Position numbers and translations under genes: made by a program. Positions 22,532 to 32,967 of a stretch of 64,000 nt of DNA are shown one piece after another; positions within the stretch are counted from its first letter, which is position 1; each line of letters starts with the position of its first letter. The stretch comes from Archivesica marissinica (taxonomy: Eukaryota; Mollusca; Bivalvia; Venerida; Vesicomyidae), in assembly GCA_014843695.1 (NCBI GenBank), contig CM026401.1, positions 45,691,175 through 45,755,174 of the forward strand, in the 5' to 3' direction. A model generated the notes under the pieces. The model saw only the letters and a program-made list of their open reading frames with translations, was not told the DNA's origin and did not search any database.

Positions 22532-23170
22532 GTAAGTTACAATATATCTGATCTACCCAATCACAAACTCCGATACATAGCAGTTCCAGGGTAAGTTACA
22601 ATGTGTCTGATCTACCCAATCACAAACTCCGATACATAGCACGTCCAGGGTAAGTTACAATGTGCCTGAACTATCCAATCACAAACTCTGATACATAGCA
22701 CATCCAGGGTAAGTTACAATGTGTCTGATCTATCCAATCACAACCTCCGATACATAGCACGTCCAGGGTAAGTTACAATGTGTCTGATCTATCCAATCAC
22801 AATCTCCGATACATAGCACGTCCAGGGTAAGTTACAATGTGTCTGAACTATCCAATCACAAACTCTGATACATAGCAGTTCCAGGGTAAGTTACAATGTG
22901 CCTGAACTATCCAATCACAATCTCCGATACATAGCACGTTCAGGGTAAGTTACAATGTGTCTGAACTATCCAATCACAAACTCTTGATACATAGCAGTTC
23001 CAGGGTAAGTTACAATGTGCCTGAACTATCCAATCACAATCTCCGATACATAGCACGTCCAGGGTAAGTTACAATATGCCTGAACTATCCAATCACAATC
23101 TCCGATACATAGCACGTCCAGGGTAAGTTACAATGTGCCTGAACTATCCAATCACAATCTCCGATACATA
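22532..23170 (+). repeat. 59-bp minisatellite copying exon end plus donor of exon 22453-22531
   Basis: About eleven copies. Each has the donor gtaagttacaatg, then a copy of the last ~45 bases of the exon (tctgatctacccaatcac, aaactccgatacatagca, ccagg), then gtaagt again. The array starts at the real donor. Confidence 0.94.
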
Positions 23171-23324
23171 GAATTATTTACTATATGCTTTTCAGAGTGA
23201 AACATACGATGTTCATAATTTCTAAGGTAGATTTAGGAATAAAACAATTATGGGTATATTACAACGTTATATTTTGTGTATTGTTAGGTTAACAAAAATC
23301 ATCACTAAAATGTTCAGTGTGTAC

Positions 23325-23570
23325 ATGCAATAACTTAAATATCATCTAGGTTAATAGGCAAATGAAACATACGTGCATGCAATAACTTAACAGTCATCTA
23401 GGTTGTTGGGCAAATCAAACATACGTGCATGCAATAACTTAACAGTCATCTAGGTTGTTGGGCAAATCAAACATACGTACATGCAATAACTGAGAGGTCA
23501 TCTAGGTTAATAGGCAAATCAAACAAACGTGCATGCAATAACTTCAACGTTATCTAGGTTGTTGGGCAGG
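23325..23570 (+). repeat. ~51-bp tandem repeat, about five copies
   Basis: Units read catgcaataacttaacagtc then atctaggttgttgggcaaat and caaacatacg. Intronic; no splice-site sequence noticed. Confidence 0.88.
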
Positions 23571-23648
23571 TTCCTAGTCCTAAGGGGGCTGGACTTCTTT
23601 CAAGGACTAAGGAAAACTTGCATCCCTCATAGGGGACTCTTTTAAATT

Positions 23649-23912
23649 TGGTTAACACGCTGGACTGGTAATCCAGGGATCGTAGGTTCGATCCTCCGTC
23701 TGACCCTAATAAAATGAACAGTCTTTTCAGATGGGACTTTAAACCGATGTCTCGTGTCGGTGCTGTACACCGTGCACATAAAAGAACCAGAGGAGACTCT
23801 GGAATGGGTCTCTGTCTGTATCATTGCACTATCCTCCAAAAATCTAAAATGACTAATCTCTTCAGGAGGTGACGCTCATATGGGCAACCGGTAGCGACGA
23901 TAAATAAACGTA
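23649..23912 (+). mobile_element. SINE family A, 5' truncated
   Basis: Starts inside the head (ggttaacacgctggactggt), continues with the B box ggttcgatcc and body to accggtagcgacgataaat. About 105 bp upstream of exon 24019-24223. Confidence 0.85.
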
Positions 23913-24018
23913 ACCCCCTCTCCCCTTCATAACTGCTTAATTCCAAAGACATTTTAAACCTCCTAAGGGGGAACTCCCTCGTGTATGTCTTGCCTGTATC
24001 CACACCTGTATTATTCAG

Positions 24019-24223
24019 AGCTACACGTCAGTCCCCATATGCATCCTGGATGTTCGACATATCCGACACGAGTCTATTGATGGCTGGTACAAGCAATGAT
24101 GGATTGGTTACCGTGGATGTCGGCGGGTGTGTCCGGCTGTGGGAGACGTCCGTACTCAACATTGAACGATCGATGGGAGAATGGAAGAATATGATTGGCT
24201 GGCAGGATACCAAGCCTCTACAA
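24019..24223 (+). CDS. VWA8: VWA8 exon 10 in window
   Basis: Acceptor attattcag ends at 24018; donor gtactt begins at 24224. The first base completes Gly; the frame then reads ATRQSPYASWMFDISD, MAGTSNDGLVTVDVGGCVRL and NMIGWQDTKPLQ, ending in phase 0. The GGCVRLWE stretch resembles a beta-propeller (WD-like) blade. A SINE D copy follows the donor by about 30 bp. Confidence 0.9.
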
Positions 24224-24252
24224 GTACTTGACTTCTTTATCTACTGTTCATC

Positions 24253-24512
24253 TGGAAGTCGTGATAGCGTAGTGGTAGAGCGTAAGTAGCGCATAGCGTA
24301 GTGGTAGCACATAGCGTAGATGTAGCACGTTTGCTTCAGGTGCGAAAGGCCCGGATTACGATTGTGCCCTTAGGCAAGGCATTTAAATTCCATGTTGACT
24401 CTTCTCTCTCGCTCGTGGCGATGGATTCCATCAGGAATGAGGTCTCGAAAGCGAGAAATCTAATTTTTTAAGAACTTGTTTCGTAATCAAGCTAAGATTA
24501 AATTAATCTGTA
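24253..24512 (+). mobile_element. SINE family D with short head duplication
   Basis: gaagtcgtgatagcgtagtgg, then the segment gcatagcgtagtggtagcac and similar shows a small internal duplication of the head. The body contains cttaggcaaggcatttaaat and tcaggaatgaggtctcgaaa. It lacks a clear B box. Confidence 0.75.
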
Positions 24513-24539
24513 TGAGCACAACAAAGCTATCATATATCT

Positions 24540-25080
24540 ACGTAAGACATCCTATTTTAGGTAACGTATGAAAATATCATATCTACGTAAGACATTCTAT
24601 TTAGGTAACGTATGAAAATATTGTGTATAAGGAAGACATTCTATTTTAGGTGACATATGAAAATATTATATCTAAGTAAGACATTCTATTTTAGGTGACA
24701 TATGAAAATATTATATCTAAGTAAGACATTCTATTTTAGGTGACATATGAAAATATTATATCTAAGTAAGACATTCTATTTTAGGTAACATATGAAAATA
24801 TCGTATCTAAGTAAGACATCCTATTTTAGGTAATGTATGGAAATATTATATCTAAGTAAGACATTCTATTTTAGGTAACGTATGAAAATATCGTATCTAA
24901 GTAAGACATCCTATTTTAGATAATGTATGGAAATATTATATCTAAGTAAGACATCCTATTTTAGGTAACGTATGAAAATATCATATCTAAGTAAGACATT
25001 CTATTTTAGGTAATGTATGAAAATATCGTATCTAAGAAAGTCATTCTATTTTAGTATATAAGTAGGACATTCTATTTTAG
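24540..25080 (+). repeat. 45-bp minisatellite copying the acceptor and start of exon 25081
   Basis: About twelve copies of gtaacgtatgaaaatatc, atatctaagtaagacattc and tattttag. The real exon begins GTAACGTATGACAG after ctattttag, so the unit joins intron end and first ~11 exon bases. The last copy is the real junction. Confidence 0.94.
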
Positions 25081-25189
25081 GTAACGTATGACAGAGACAG
25101 TGGTCGTACAGCAGACGACCCGAAACATGGAAAAATTGACCCCAAAAATACACCACATGTGGGTGGAAACACCTGGGCGGGTGGAACAG
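25081..25189 (+). CDS. VWA8: VWA8 exon 11 in window
   Basis: Acceptor ctattttag ends at 25080; donor gtaggt begins at 25190. It encodes VTYDRDSG, then KHGKIDPKNTPHVGGNTWAG and GT, ending with one base. HVGGNTWAGGTG is a well conserved VWA8 block. The exon start GTAACGTATGA is repeated with its acceptor in the 45-bp array immediately upstream. Confidence 0.93.
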
Positions 25190-25589
25190 GTAGGTGGGCT
25201 AATAATAATTTTGTGTCAAATACCAGCATGGGTTTGGCATCTCTCTGAGTACCATTGTCTCGTTGTAATTAAGTTCCGTTGTATTGAGTTTGCGCGATAA
25301 TATACTATACATACTCAGCCGTAAGTTGATCTTATGTACTTATGGCCGAATCATACCAAACAATATCGAAAAGAAAAGAATTTGTTTAATATGTATCAAT
25401 CACGGTTCATTCTAGAGGGCGACATGATCGAAATAGTCACCCTAGAGACCCTGAAATTGCCCCAAGTTAGTCCAGAGTTGTTGCCCTTGAAGAGATGATA
25501 AACAGATGGTTAACAATCATACGACAGTTTTATTGTGACTTTCTATGCCTGTCAATGGCCCTTCAGCGGGGGATATCAATTCAGCTAGT

Positions 25590-25830
25590 AAACTTTTATT
25601 ATTTATTTGCAATTGCGAAGCGAGTTCTACCAACTTATATTAATCACTCTCGTTGTCGCAGATGAAAGCGTATATGTGGTCATTCGTGTGGAAGGAAACC
25701 GGAGTACCCGGAGAAAACCCACCTGTCTGGCGACCACCGTACCATCTCACATACTTCCTGGTCCGAGGATCGAACCTGGGTTGCATTGGTGAGAAGCAAG
25801 CGTGCTAACCACTGCGCTAATCGGACAGCC
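25590..25830 (-). mobile_element. SINE family B, full length, reverse
   Basis: The antisense tail (attgcgaagcgagttctacc) at its left end, then antisense body ggagtacccggagaaaaccc, B box gatcgaacctggg and head ctgcgctaatcggacagcc at 25830. It ends 37 bp before exon 25868-26024. A TIR-element left end related to 3757 lies at 25391-25480. Confidence 0.87.
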
Positions 25831-25867
25831 TAATTCAATTAGTTACTTGCTTTACTTGTTTGTGTAG

Positions 25868-26024
25868 GTGGGAGTAACACAGCTGGTTTAGGAGGGATAG
25901 GTGGCCCATACAGATTAGATGCCGGTCATAATGTAGCCCAGGTGGCCCAGTCGGAGAAAGATAATGTACCGGAACACGTACTGAAAGCAGCCAGAGAGAT
26001 GGCACAGAAAGCATTCAAAGAAAG
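25868..26024 (+). CDS. VWA8: VWA8 exon 12 in window
   Basis: Acceptor tttgtgtag ends at 25867; donor gtaggt begins at 26025. It encodes GGSNTAGLGGIGGPYRLDAG and then VAQSEKDNVPEHVLKAAREM to FKE, leaving two bases. The glycine-rich stretch continues the conserved block of the previous exon. The last ~60 exon bases and the donor are repeated in the downstream ~92-bp array (26025-26370). Confidence 0.93.
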
Positions 26025-26370
26025 GTAGGTCGGTATGTACCGTAGGAGGTAGATAGTGTACCGGAACATGTACTGAAAGCAGCCAGAGAGATGGCACAGA
26101 AAGCATTTAAAGAAAGGTAGGTCGGGTATGTAACGTAGGAGGTAGATAGTGTACCGGAACATGTACTGAAAGCAGCCAGAGAGATGGCACAGAAAGCATT
26201 CAAAGAAAGGTAGGTCAGGTATGTAACGTAGGAACACGTACTGAAAGCAGCCAGAGAGATGGCACAGAAAGCATTTAAAGAAAGGTAGGTCGGGTATGTA
26301 ACGTAGGAGGTAGATAGTGTACCGGAACATGTACTGAAAGCAGCCAGAGAGATGGCACAGAAAGCATTAA
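26025..26370 (+). repeat. ~92-bp repeat copying exon 25868-26024 end plus donor
   Basis: About four copies. Each contains gtaccggaacatgtactgaa, agcagccagagagatggcac and agaaagcatt, copies of the last ~60 exon bases, and most end aaagaaag followed by gtaggt. Copy three lacks the agatagtgtacc part. The copies keep the exon's reading frame within the copied part. Confidence 0.93.
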
Positions 26371-26552
26371 CACACATTAAGTACATGATTATCTGCCCTT
26401 AATATTGAGATTCCTATATACATGTAGTTATAGAGGCAGAAGTCGAGTTTCGAACCCTCGCTACGACCGCCCTGCCTAGCAATAGCAAATCTGACTACTA
26501 TGCCAGAGAGCCAGCAGTATTATTTATTTACAATGTTTATCGTGTAATTCAG

Positions 26553-26661
26553 ATTGAAGGAAATTCATATGAGCGAGTACGATGCCGAGAGTTACGAGAG
26601 TTTCTCCGGTCATGTGAGACGACAGGTTCAATCACTGAGGGTCATCATAGACAGTCTGCAG
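26553..26661 (+). CDS. VWA8: VWA8 exon 13 in window
   Basis: Acceptor gtaattcag ends at 26552; donor gtagca begins at 26662. It reads LKEIHMSEYDAESYESFSG then HVRRQVQSLRVIIDSLQ, probably helical, and ends in phase 0. This segment directly precedes the VWA domain in VWA8. An 18-bp minisatellite starts about 20 bp after the donor. Confidence 0.93.
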
Positions 26662-26683
26662 GTAGCAATCACAGAGGATAGGC

Positions 26684-27228
26684 ATTGTTCATTTATCTCT
26701 GATTGTCCATCTGTCTCTGATTGTCCATCTGTCTCTGATCGTTCATTTATCTCTGATTGTCCATCTGTCTCTGATTGTCCATCTGTCTTTGATTGTCCAT
26801 CTGTCTCTGATTGTCCATCTGTCTTTGATTGTCCATCTGTCTCTGATTGTCCATCTGTCTCTGATTGTCCATCTGTCTTTGATTGTCCATCTGTCTCTGA
26901 TTGTCCATCTGTCTTTGATTGTCCATCTGTCTCTGATTGTCCATCTGTCTCTGATCGTTCATTTATCTCTGATTGTCCATCTGTCTCTGATTGTCCATCT
27001 GTCTTTGATCGTTCATTTATCTCTGATTGTCCATCTGTCTCTGATTGTCCATCTGTCTGATTGTCCATCTGTCTCTGATTGTCCATCTGTCTTTGATTGT
27101 CCATCTGTCTTTGATCGTTCATTTATCTTTGATTGTCCATCTGTCTCTGATTGTCCATCTGTCTCAGATTGTCCATCTGTCTTTGATAGTTCATTTATCT
27201 CAGATTGTCCATCTGTCATTGTTCGTTA
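26684..27228 (+). repeat. 18-bp minisatellite
   Basis: About thirty copies of tctgattgtccatctgtc with tctttgattg and cgttcatttatc variants. It begins about 22 bp after the donor of exon 26553-26661. Confidence 0.93.
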
Positions 27229-27252
27229 ATTTATATAGAAATTGCACTTTTT

Positions 27253-27454
27253 TAATACTTTATTTATTTTACAACGATTGTGTAGCAAGTTCTAACAACT
27301 TATATTAATCACCCTCGTTGGTGCGGATGAAAGCATAAATGTGGGAGGAAACTGGAGTACCTGGAAAAAACCCACATGTCCGATCTGACGACCACCGTAC
27401 CATCTCACATACATCCCTGTCCGAGGATCGAACCCGGGTTGCATTGGTGAGACG
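27253..27454 (-). mobile_element. SINE family B, reverse, head incomplete
   Basis: Antisense tail (ttacaacgattgtgtagc) to B box gatcgaacccgggttgcat; the outer part of the tRNA-like head is missing. Confidence 0.83.
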
Positions 27455-27583
27455 ATGTTATCAGAGAAATTCGAGTTAACCATGTCGACTTTATTAGTTG
27501 TATGGACTATTGTTTCGACTTTCAACAGTACGTGCATCGTGTAATCTCATTGTTTACAATGAAACTAATATAATATTGACATG

Positions 27584-27800
27584 AAGCCTCCGTGGTGTAA
27601 TGTATACGATGTTCACCTTGTAATCGGGAGTTTGAGCCGCGTCTGAACCACGGTGGTGGTGTCCTTAAGTAAAATACATAAAACCGCATTGCCTCTTCTC
27701 TCTCCATCATGGCGGTCGATTCCATCAGGGACGAGGTCTTGAGAGCGATTAAACTACTGTTCATTTGTAGTCGAGCTATAGGAAATGTGTATAGACTAAT
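27584..27800 (+). mobile_element. SINE family D with a different tRNA-like head
   Basis: The head cctccgtggtgtaatgtata with gggagtttgagccgcg differs from other D copies, while the body (attgcctcttctctctccat, ccatcagggacgaggtcttg) is the same family. It ends 15 bp before exon 27815-27940. Confidence 0.75.
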
Positions 27801-27814
27801 TTACTATTATTTAG

Positions 27815-27940
27815 GCCAAGAGCAAGGAACGTCAGTGGCTAAAAAATCAGACGCACGGAGATCTCGATGATGCTAAGCTTATTGATGGTCTCACAGGAGA
27901 AAAAACTGTGTATAAAAGGCGCGGTGAAAAAGAACCAGAG
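27815..27940 (+). CDS. VWA8: VWA8 exon 14 in window
   Basis: Acceptor ttatttag ends at 27814; donor gtatgt begins at 27941. Forty-two codons, phase 0 at both ends: AKSKERQWLKNQTHGDLDDA, then KLIDGLTGEKTVYKRRGE and KEPE. The DDAKLIDGLTGEK block is strongly VWA8-like and leads into the VWA domain. The acceptor lies just after the 3' end of a SINE D copy. Confidence 0.93.
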
Positions 27941-28045
27941 GTATGTATTGAAGAACAGTTCACTGATGGTTTTGCAAGGTGGGGGATTTATATCAAAATG
28001 TACACAAATGTGAGAACTAGAAGTCACTGTGCATTGGTTGGAATG

Positions 28046-30483
28046 CTGTAGCCTGGTGTACAATCTGCCTTGTAGCCTGGTGTACAGTCTGCCTTGTAAC
28101 CTGGTGTACAGTCTGCCTTGTAACCTGGTGTACAGTCTGCCTTGTAGCCTGGTGTACAGTCTGCCTTGTAGCCTGGTGTACAGTCTGCCTTGTAGCCTGG
28201 TGTACAGTCTGCCTTGTGTACAGTCTGCCTTGTAGCCTGGTGTACAGTCTGCATGTTAGCCTGGTGTACAGTCTGCATGTTAGCCTGGTGTACAGTCTGC
28301 ATGGTAGCCTGGTGTACAGTCTGCCTTGTAGTCTGGTGTACAGTCTGCATGTTAGCCTGGTGTACAGTCTGCCTTGTAGCCTGGTGTACAGTCTGCCTTG
28401 TAGCCTGGTGTACAGTCTGCCTTGTAGCATGGTGTACAGTCTGCCTTGTAGCCTGGTGTACAGTCTGCCTTGTAGCCCCGGTACAGTCTGCCTGTAGCCT
28501 GTGTACAGTCTGCCTGTAGCATGGTGTACAGTCTGCCTTGTAGTCTGCTGTACAGTCTGCATGTTAGCCTGGTGTACAGTCTGCCTTGTAGCCTGGTGTA
28601 CAGTCTGCCTTGTAGCATGGTGTACAGTCTGCCTTGTAGCCTGGTGTACAGTCTGCCTTGTAGCCTGGTGTACAGTCTGCCTTGTAGCCTGCTGTACAGT
28701 CTGCATTTTAGCCTGGTGTACAGTCTGCCTTGTAGCCTGGTGTACAGTCTGCCTTGTAGCCTGGTGTACAGTCTGCCTTGTAGCCTGGTGTACAGTCTGC
28801 CTTGTAGCCTGGTGTACAGTCTGCCTTGTAGCCTGGTGTACAGTCTGCCTTGTAGCCTGGTGTACAGTCTGCCTTGTAGCCTGGTGTACAGTCTGCCTTG
28901 TAGCCTGGTGTACAGTCTGCCTTGTAGCCTGGTGTACAGTCTGCATGTTAGCCTGGTGTACAGTCTGCCTTGTAGCCTGGTGTACAGTCTGCCTTGTAGC
29001 ATGGTGTACAGTCTGCCTTGTAGCCTGGTGTACAGTCTGCCTTGTAGCCTGGTGTACAGTCTGCCTTGTAGCCTGGTGTACAGTCTGCCTTGTAGCCTGG
29101 TGTACAGTCTGCCTTGTAGCCTGGTGTACAGTCTGCATGTTAGCCTGGTGTACAGTCTGCATGGTAGCCTGGTGTACAGTCTGCATGGTAGCCTGGTGTA
29201 CAGTATGCATGGTAGCCTGGTGTACAGTCTGCCTTGTAGCCTGGTGTACAGTCTGCATGTTAGCCTGGTGTACAGTCTGCCTTGTAGCCTGGTGTACAGT
29301 CTGCCTTGTAGCCTGGTGTACAGTCTGCCTTGTAGCCTTGTGTACAGTCTGCCTTGTAGCCTGGTGTACAGTCTGCATGTTAGCCTGGTGTATAGTCTGC
29401 CTTGTAGCCTGGTGTACAGTCTGCATGTTAGCCTGGTGTACAGTCTGCCTTGTAGCCTGGTGTACAGTCTGCATGTTAGCCTGGTGTACAGTCTGCCTTG
29501 TAGCCTGGTGTACAGTCTGCCTTTTAGCATGGTGTACAGTCTGCCTTGTAGTCTGGTGTACAGTCTGCATGTTAGCCTGGTGTACAGTCTGCCTTGTAGC
29601 CTGGTGTACAGTCTGCCTTTAGCCTGGTGTACAGTCTGCCTTGTAGCCTGGTGTACAGTCTGCATGTTAGCCTGGTGTACAGTCTGCCTTGTAGCCTGGT
29701 GTACAGTCTGCCTTGTAGCCTGGTGTACAGTCTGCCTTGTAGCCTGGTGTACAGTCTGCCTTGTAGCATGGTGTACAGTCTGCCTTGTAGCCTGGTGTAC
29801 AGTCTGCCTTGTAGCCTGTGTACAGTCTGCCTTGTAGCCTGCCTTGTAGCTGGTGTACAGTCTGCCTTGTAGCATGGTGTACAGTCTGCCTTGTAGCCTG
29901 GTGTACAGTCTGCCTTGTAGCCTGGTGTACAGTCTGCCTTGTAGCCTGGTGTACAGTCTTAGCCTTGTGTACAGTCTGCCTTGTAGCCTGGTGTACAGTC
30001 TGCCTTGTAGCCTGGTGTACAGTCTGCCTTGTAGCCTGGTGTACAGTCTGCATGTTAGCCTGGTGTACAGTCTGCATGGTAGCCTGGTGTACAGTCTGCA
30101 TGGTAGCCTGGTGTACAGTATGCATGGTAGCCTGGTGTACAGTCTGCCTTGTAGCCTGGTGTACAGTCTGCATGTTAGCCTGGTGTACAGTCTGCATGGT
30201 AGCCTGGTGTACAGTCTGCCTTGTAGCCTGGTGTACAGTCTGCCTTGTAGCATGGTGTACAGTCTGCCTTGTAGCCTGGTGTACAGTCTGCATGGTAGCC
30301 TGGTGTACAGTCTGCCTTGTAGCCTGGTGTACAGTCTGCCTATTAGCCTGGTGTACAGTCTGCATGTTAGCCTAGTGTACAGTCTACATGGTAGCCTGGT
30401 GTACAGTCTGCATGGTAGCCTGGTGTACAGTCTGCCTTGTAGCCTGGTGTACAGTCTGCCTTGTAGCCTGGTGTACAGTCTGC
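28046..30483 (+). repeat. 24-bp minisatellite, ~100 copies
   Basis: The unit is gcctggtgtacagtctgcc plus ttgta, with catgtta and catggta variants recurring in the same order at about 29145-29250 and 30040-30150, suggesting block duplication. Open frames on both strands are a repetition artefact (24 = 8 codons). Confidence 0.95.
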
Positions 30484-30607
30484 AATTCTGCCTATTAACC
30501 TGGTGGGAGAATAAGGATATCGGAGAATGCGGTGATTTGATGATGGGAAAATGATGTGACACTCAAATTCTAGCAGCTGTTTTTATATTATTATTATTAT
30601 TATATAG

Positions 30608-30766
30608 ATGGGTACCCAGCAAGAACACCCGAAGAAGCTGCGTCTGCTAGTTGATGTGTCTGGCAGTATGTACAGATTTAATGGGCATGACCGCCGCCTC
30701 GAGAGAGAAATGGAGACAGCTATTATGACCATGGAGGCCCTAGAAGGTTACGAGGAGAAAATCATG
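30608..30766 (+). CDS. VWA8: VWA8 exon 15 in window: VWA domain start, MIDAS DxSxS
   Basis: Acceptor attatatag ends at 30607; donor gtgagt begins at 30767. Fifty-three codons, phase 0 both sides. KKLRLLVDVSGSMYRFNG carries the DxSxS metal-binding motif that opens the von Willebrand A fold, followed by DRRLEREMETAIMTMEALEG. The exon begins with ATG, but this is an internal Met; the frame joins exons on both sides. Confidence 0.95.
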
Positions 30767-31137
30767 GTGAGTAGATGTGCATGTGTGGATGTATTCGGAA
30801 ATATGTACATATCACAATTACTGAATTAGATACACGAAAACGATTGAAATATTACGACAAAATACAAACATCTGTTGTCTGTCAATTTTGACACGCTGAT
30901 ACGCAACGGGAAGTAAACAAACTAGCACAGAGTACACATGCGTTTTACTCTCAGGAACTAGTTATGATACAGCGTCTTATGGTTTGATACGGGCTTGTGT
31001 CTTATCAGGCTGGAAAACACAGCGTATCAACCTGGGTTGTCGACAGTATTGTGGTAGGCAAATAACAGCACAAAGTAGGCGAACATTCATGTCTGAGTAA
31101 TATTGACAGTATAGCATTGAGGAGATGTATAATTGCT
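30767..31137. other. Intronic sequence, nothing recognised
   Basis: About 370 bp of unique sequence between the donor of exon 30608-30766 and the next array; I see no exon, SINE or inverted repeat. Confidence 0.5.
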
Positions 31138-32649
31138 CATTGATGATGATTTATTTGGCAGTTTGAGATAGTTGATATTATTTATTTGGCAGTTTGATAT
31201 AGTTGATATTATTTATTTGGCAGTTTGATATAGTTGATATTATTTATTTGGCAGTTTGATATAGTTGATATTATTTATTTGGCAGTTTGATATAGTTTAT
31301 ATTATTTATTTGGCAGTTTGAGATAGTTGATATTATTTATTTGGCAGTTTGATATAGTTGATATTATTTATTTGGCAGTTTGAGATAGTTGATATTATTT
31401 ATTTGGCAGTTTGATAAAGTTGATATTATTTATTTGGCAGTTTGAGATAGTTGATATTATTTATTTGGCAGTTTGATATAGTTGATATTATTTATTTGGC
31501 AGTTTGATAAAGTTGATATTATTTATTTGGCAGTTTGATATAGTTGATATTATTTATTTGGCAGTTTGATAAAGTTGATATTATTTATTTGGCAGTTTGA
31601 GATAGTAGATATTATTTATTTGGCAGTTTGAGATAGTTGATATTATTTATTTGGCAGTTTGATATAGTTGATATTATTTATTTGGCAGTTTGATAAAGTT
31701 GATATTATTTATTTGGCAGTTTGAGATAGTAGATATTATTTATTTGGCAGTTTGAGATAGTTGATATTATTTATTTGGCAGTTTGAGATAGTTGATATTA
31801 TTTATTTGGCAGTTTGAGATAGTTGATATTATTTATTTGGCAGTTTGATATAGTTGATATTATTTATTTGGCAGTTTGATAAAGTTGATATTATTTATTT
31901 GGCAGTTTGATATAGTTGATATTATTTATTTGGCAGTTTGATAAAGTTGATATTATTTATTTGGCAGTTTGAGATAGTAGATATTATTTATTTGGCAGTT
32001 TGAGATAGTTGATATTATTTATTTGGCAGTTTGATATAGTTGATATTATTTATTTGGCAGTTTGATAAAGTTGATATTATTTATTTGGCAGTTTGAGATA
32101 GTAGATATTATTTATTTGGCAGTTTGAGATAGTTGATATTATTTATTTGGCAGTTTGATATAGTTGATATTATTTATTTGGCAGTTTGAGATAGTTGATA
32201 TTATTTATTTGGCAGTTTGAGATAGTTGATATTATTTATTTGGCAGTTTGAGATAGTTGATATTATTTATTTGGCAGTTTGAGATAGTTGATATTATTTA
32301 TTTGGCAGTTTGATATAATTGATATTATTTATTTGGCAGTTTGATATACTTGATATTATTTATTTGGCAGTTTGAGATAGTTGATATTATTTATTTGGCA
32401 GTTTGAGATAGTTTATATTATTTATTTGGCAGTTTGAGATAGTTAATATTATTTATTTGGCAGTTTGATATAATTGATATTATTTATTTGGCAGTTTGAT
32501 ATACTTGATATTATTTATTTGGCAGTTTGAGATAGTTGATATTATTTATTTGGCAGTTTAATATAGTTTACATTATTTATTTGGCAGTTTGAGATAGTTG
32601 ATATTATTTATTTGGCAATTTGATATAGTTTATATTATTTATTTGGCAG
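31138..32649 (+). repeat. 31-bp minisatellite copying the acceptor and start of exon 32650
   Basis: About 48 copies of ttatttggcagtttgatata plus gttgatatta with gata/gaga/gataa variants. The real junction is ttatttggcag then TTTGATATAGTTGGCC, so each unit holds the acceptor AG and about 13 exon bases. The array flows into the true exon without a break. Confidence 0.95.
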
Positions 32650-32748
32650 TTTGATATAGTTGGCCATTCAGGAGAAGACCATAAAGTTCATCTAACCAGC
32701 TTTGAGAAACCACCAAAGAACAACAAGGAACGACTTCAAGTTGTAAAG
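32650..32748 (+). CDS. VWA8: VWA8 exon 16 in window
   Basis: Acceptor tttggcag ends at 32649; donor gtgaat begins at 32749. Thirty-three codons: FDIVGHSGEDHKVHL, then TSFEKPPKNNKERLQVVK, phase 0 at both ends. The first exon bases (TTTGATATAGTTG) together with the acceptor form the repeated unit of the 31-bp array directly upstream, so dozens of decoy acceptors precede the real one. Confidence 0.95.
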
Positions 32749-32967
32749 GTGAATGTCTGTTATAAACCACTGACATATTAATGTTTATACTATCCTATCT
32801 TCATGCGTAATAATGGTCAAAAACGGCCTTCCTAATAAACTTTCCTTTTTTGTCAGTGCCTAATAAACCATTTGTGATGTCATAACGCTGCGTGTATGAC
32901 GTCATATGTTCACAGCTGGTATGATATTATTTCAAATCATGAATATTTGATAATCTTTCCTCTCTTA

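Noticed and set aside
18623..22535. Long cysteine-rich repeat proteins (LALCMYANCLFSD type)
   Set aside because: Translations of the 59-bp acceptor array in three frames. No independent start, no non-repeat domain. I keep only the possibility of rare upstream acceptor use as a finding.
28017..30562. Long ORFs with QTVHQATR or VYSLPCSL repeats
   Set aside because: Products of the 24-bp array, open on both strands because 24 is a multiple of 3 and the unit lacks stops.
30608..30829. A separate small gene starting at ATG 30608
   Set aside because: The ATG follows a splice acceptor and the frame continues the VWA8 protein on both sides. The tail after 30766 is intron read-through.
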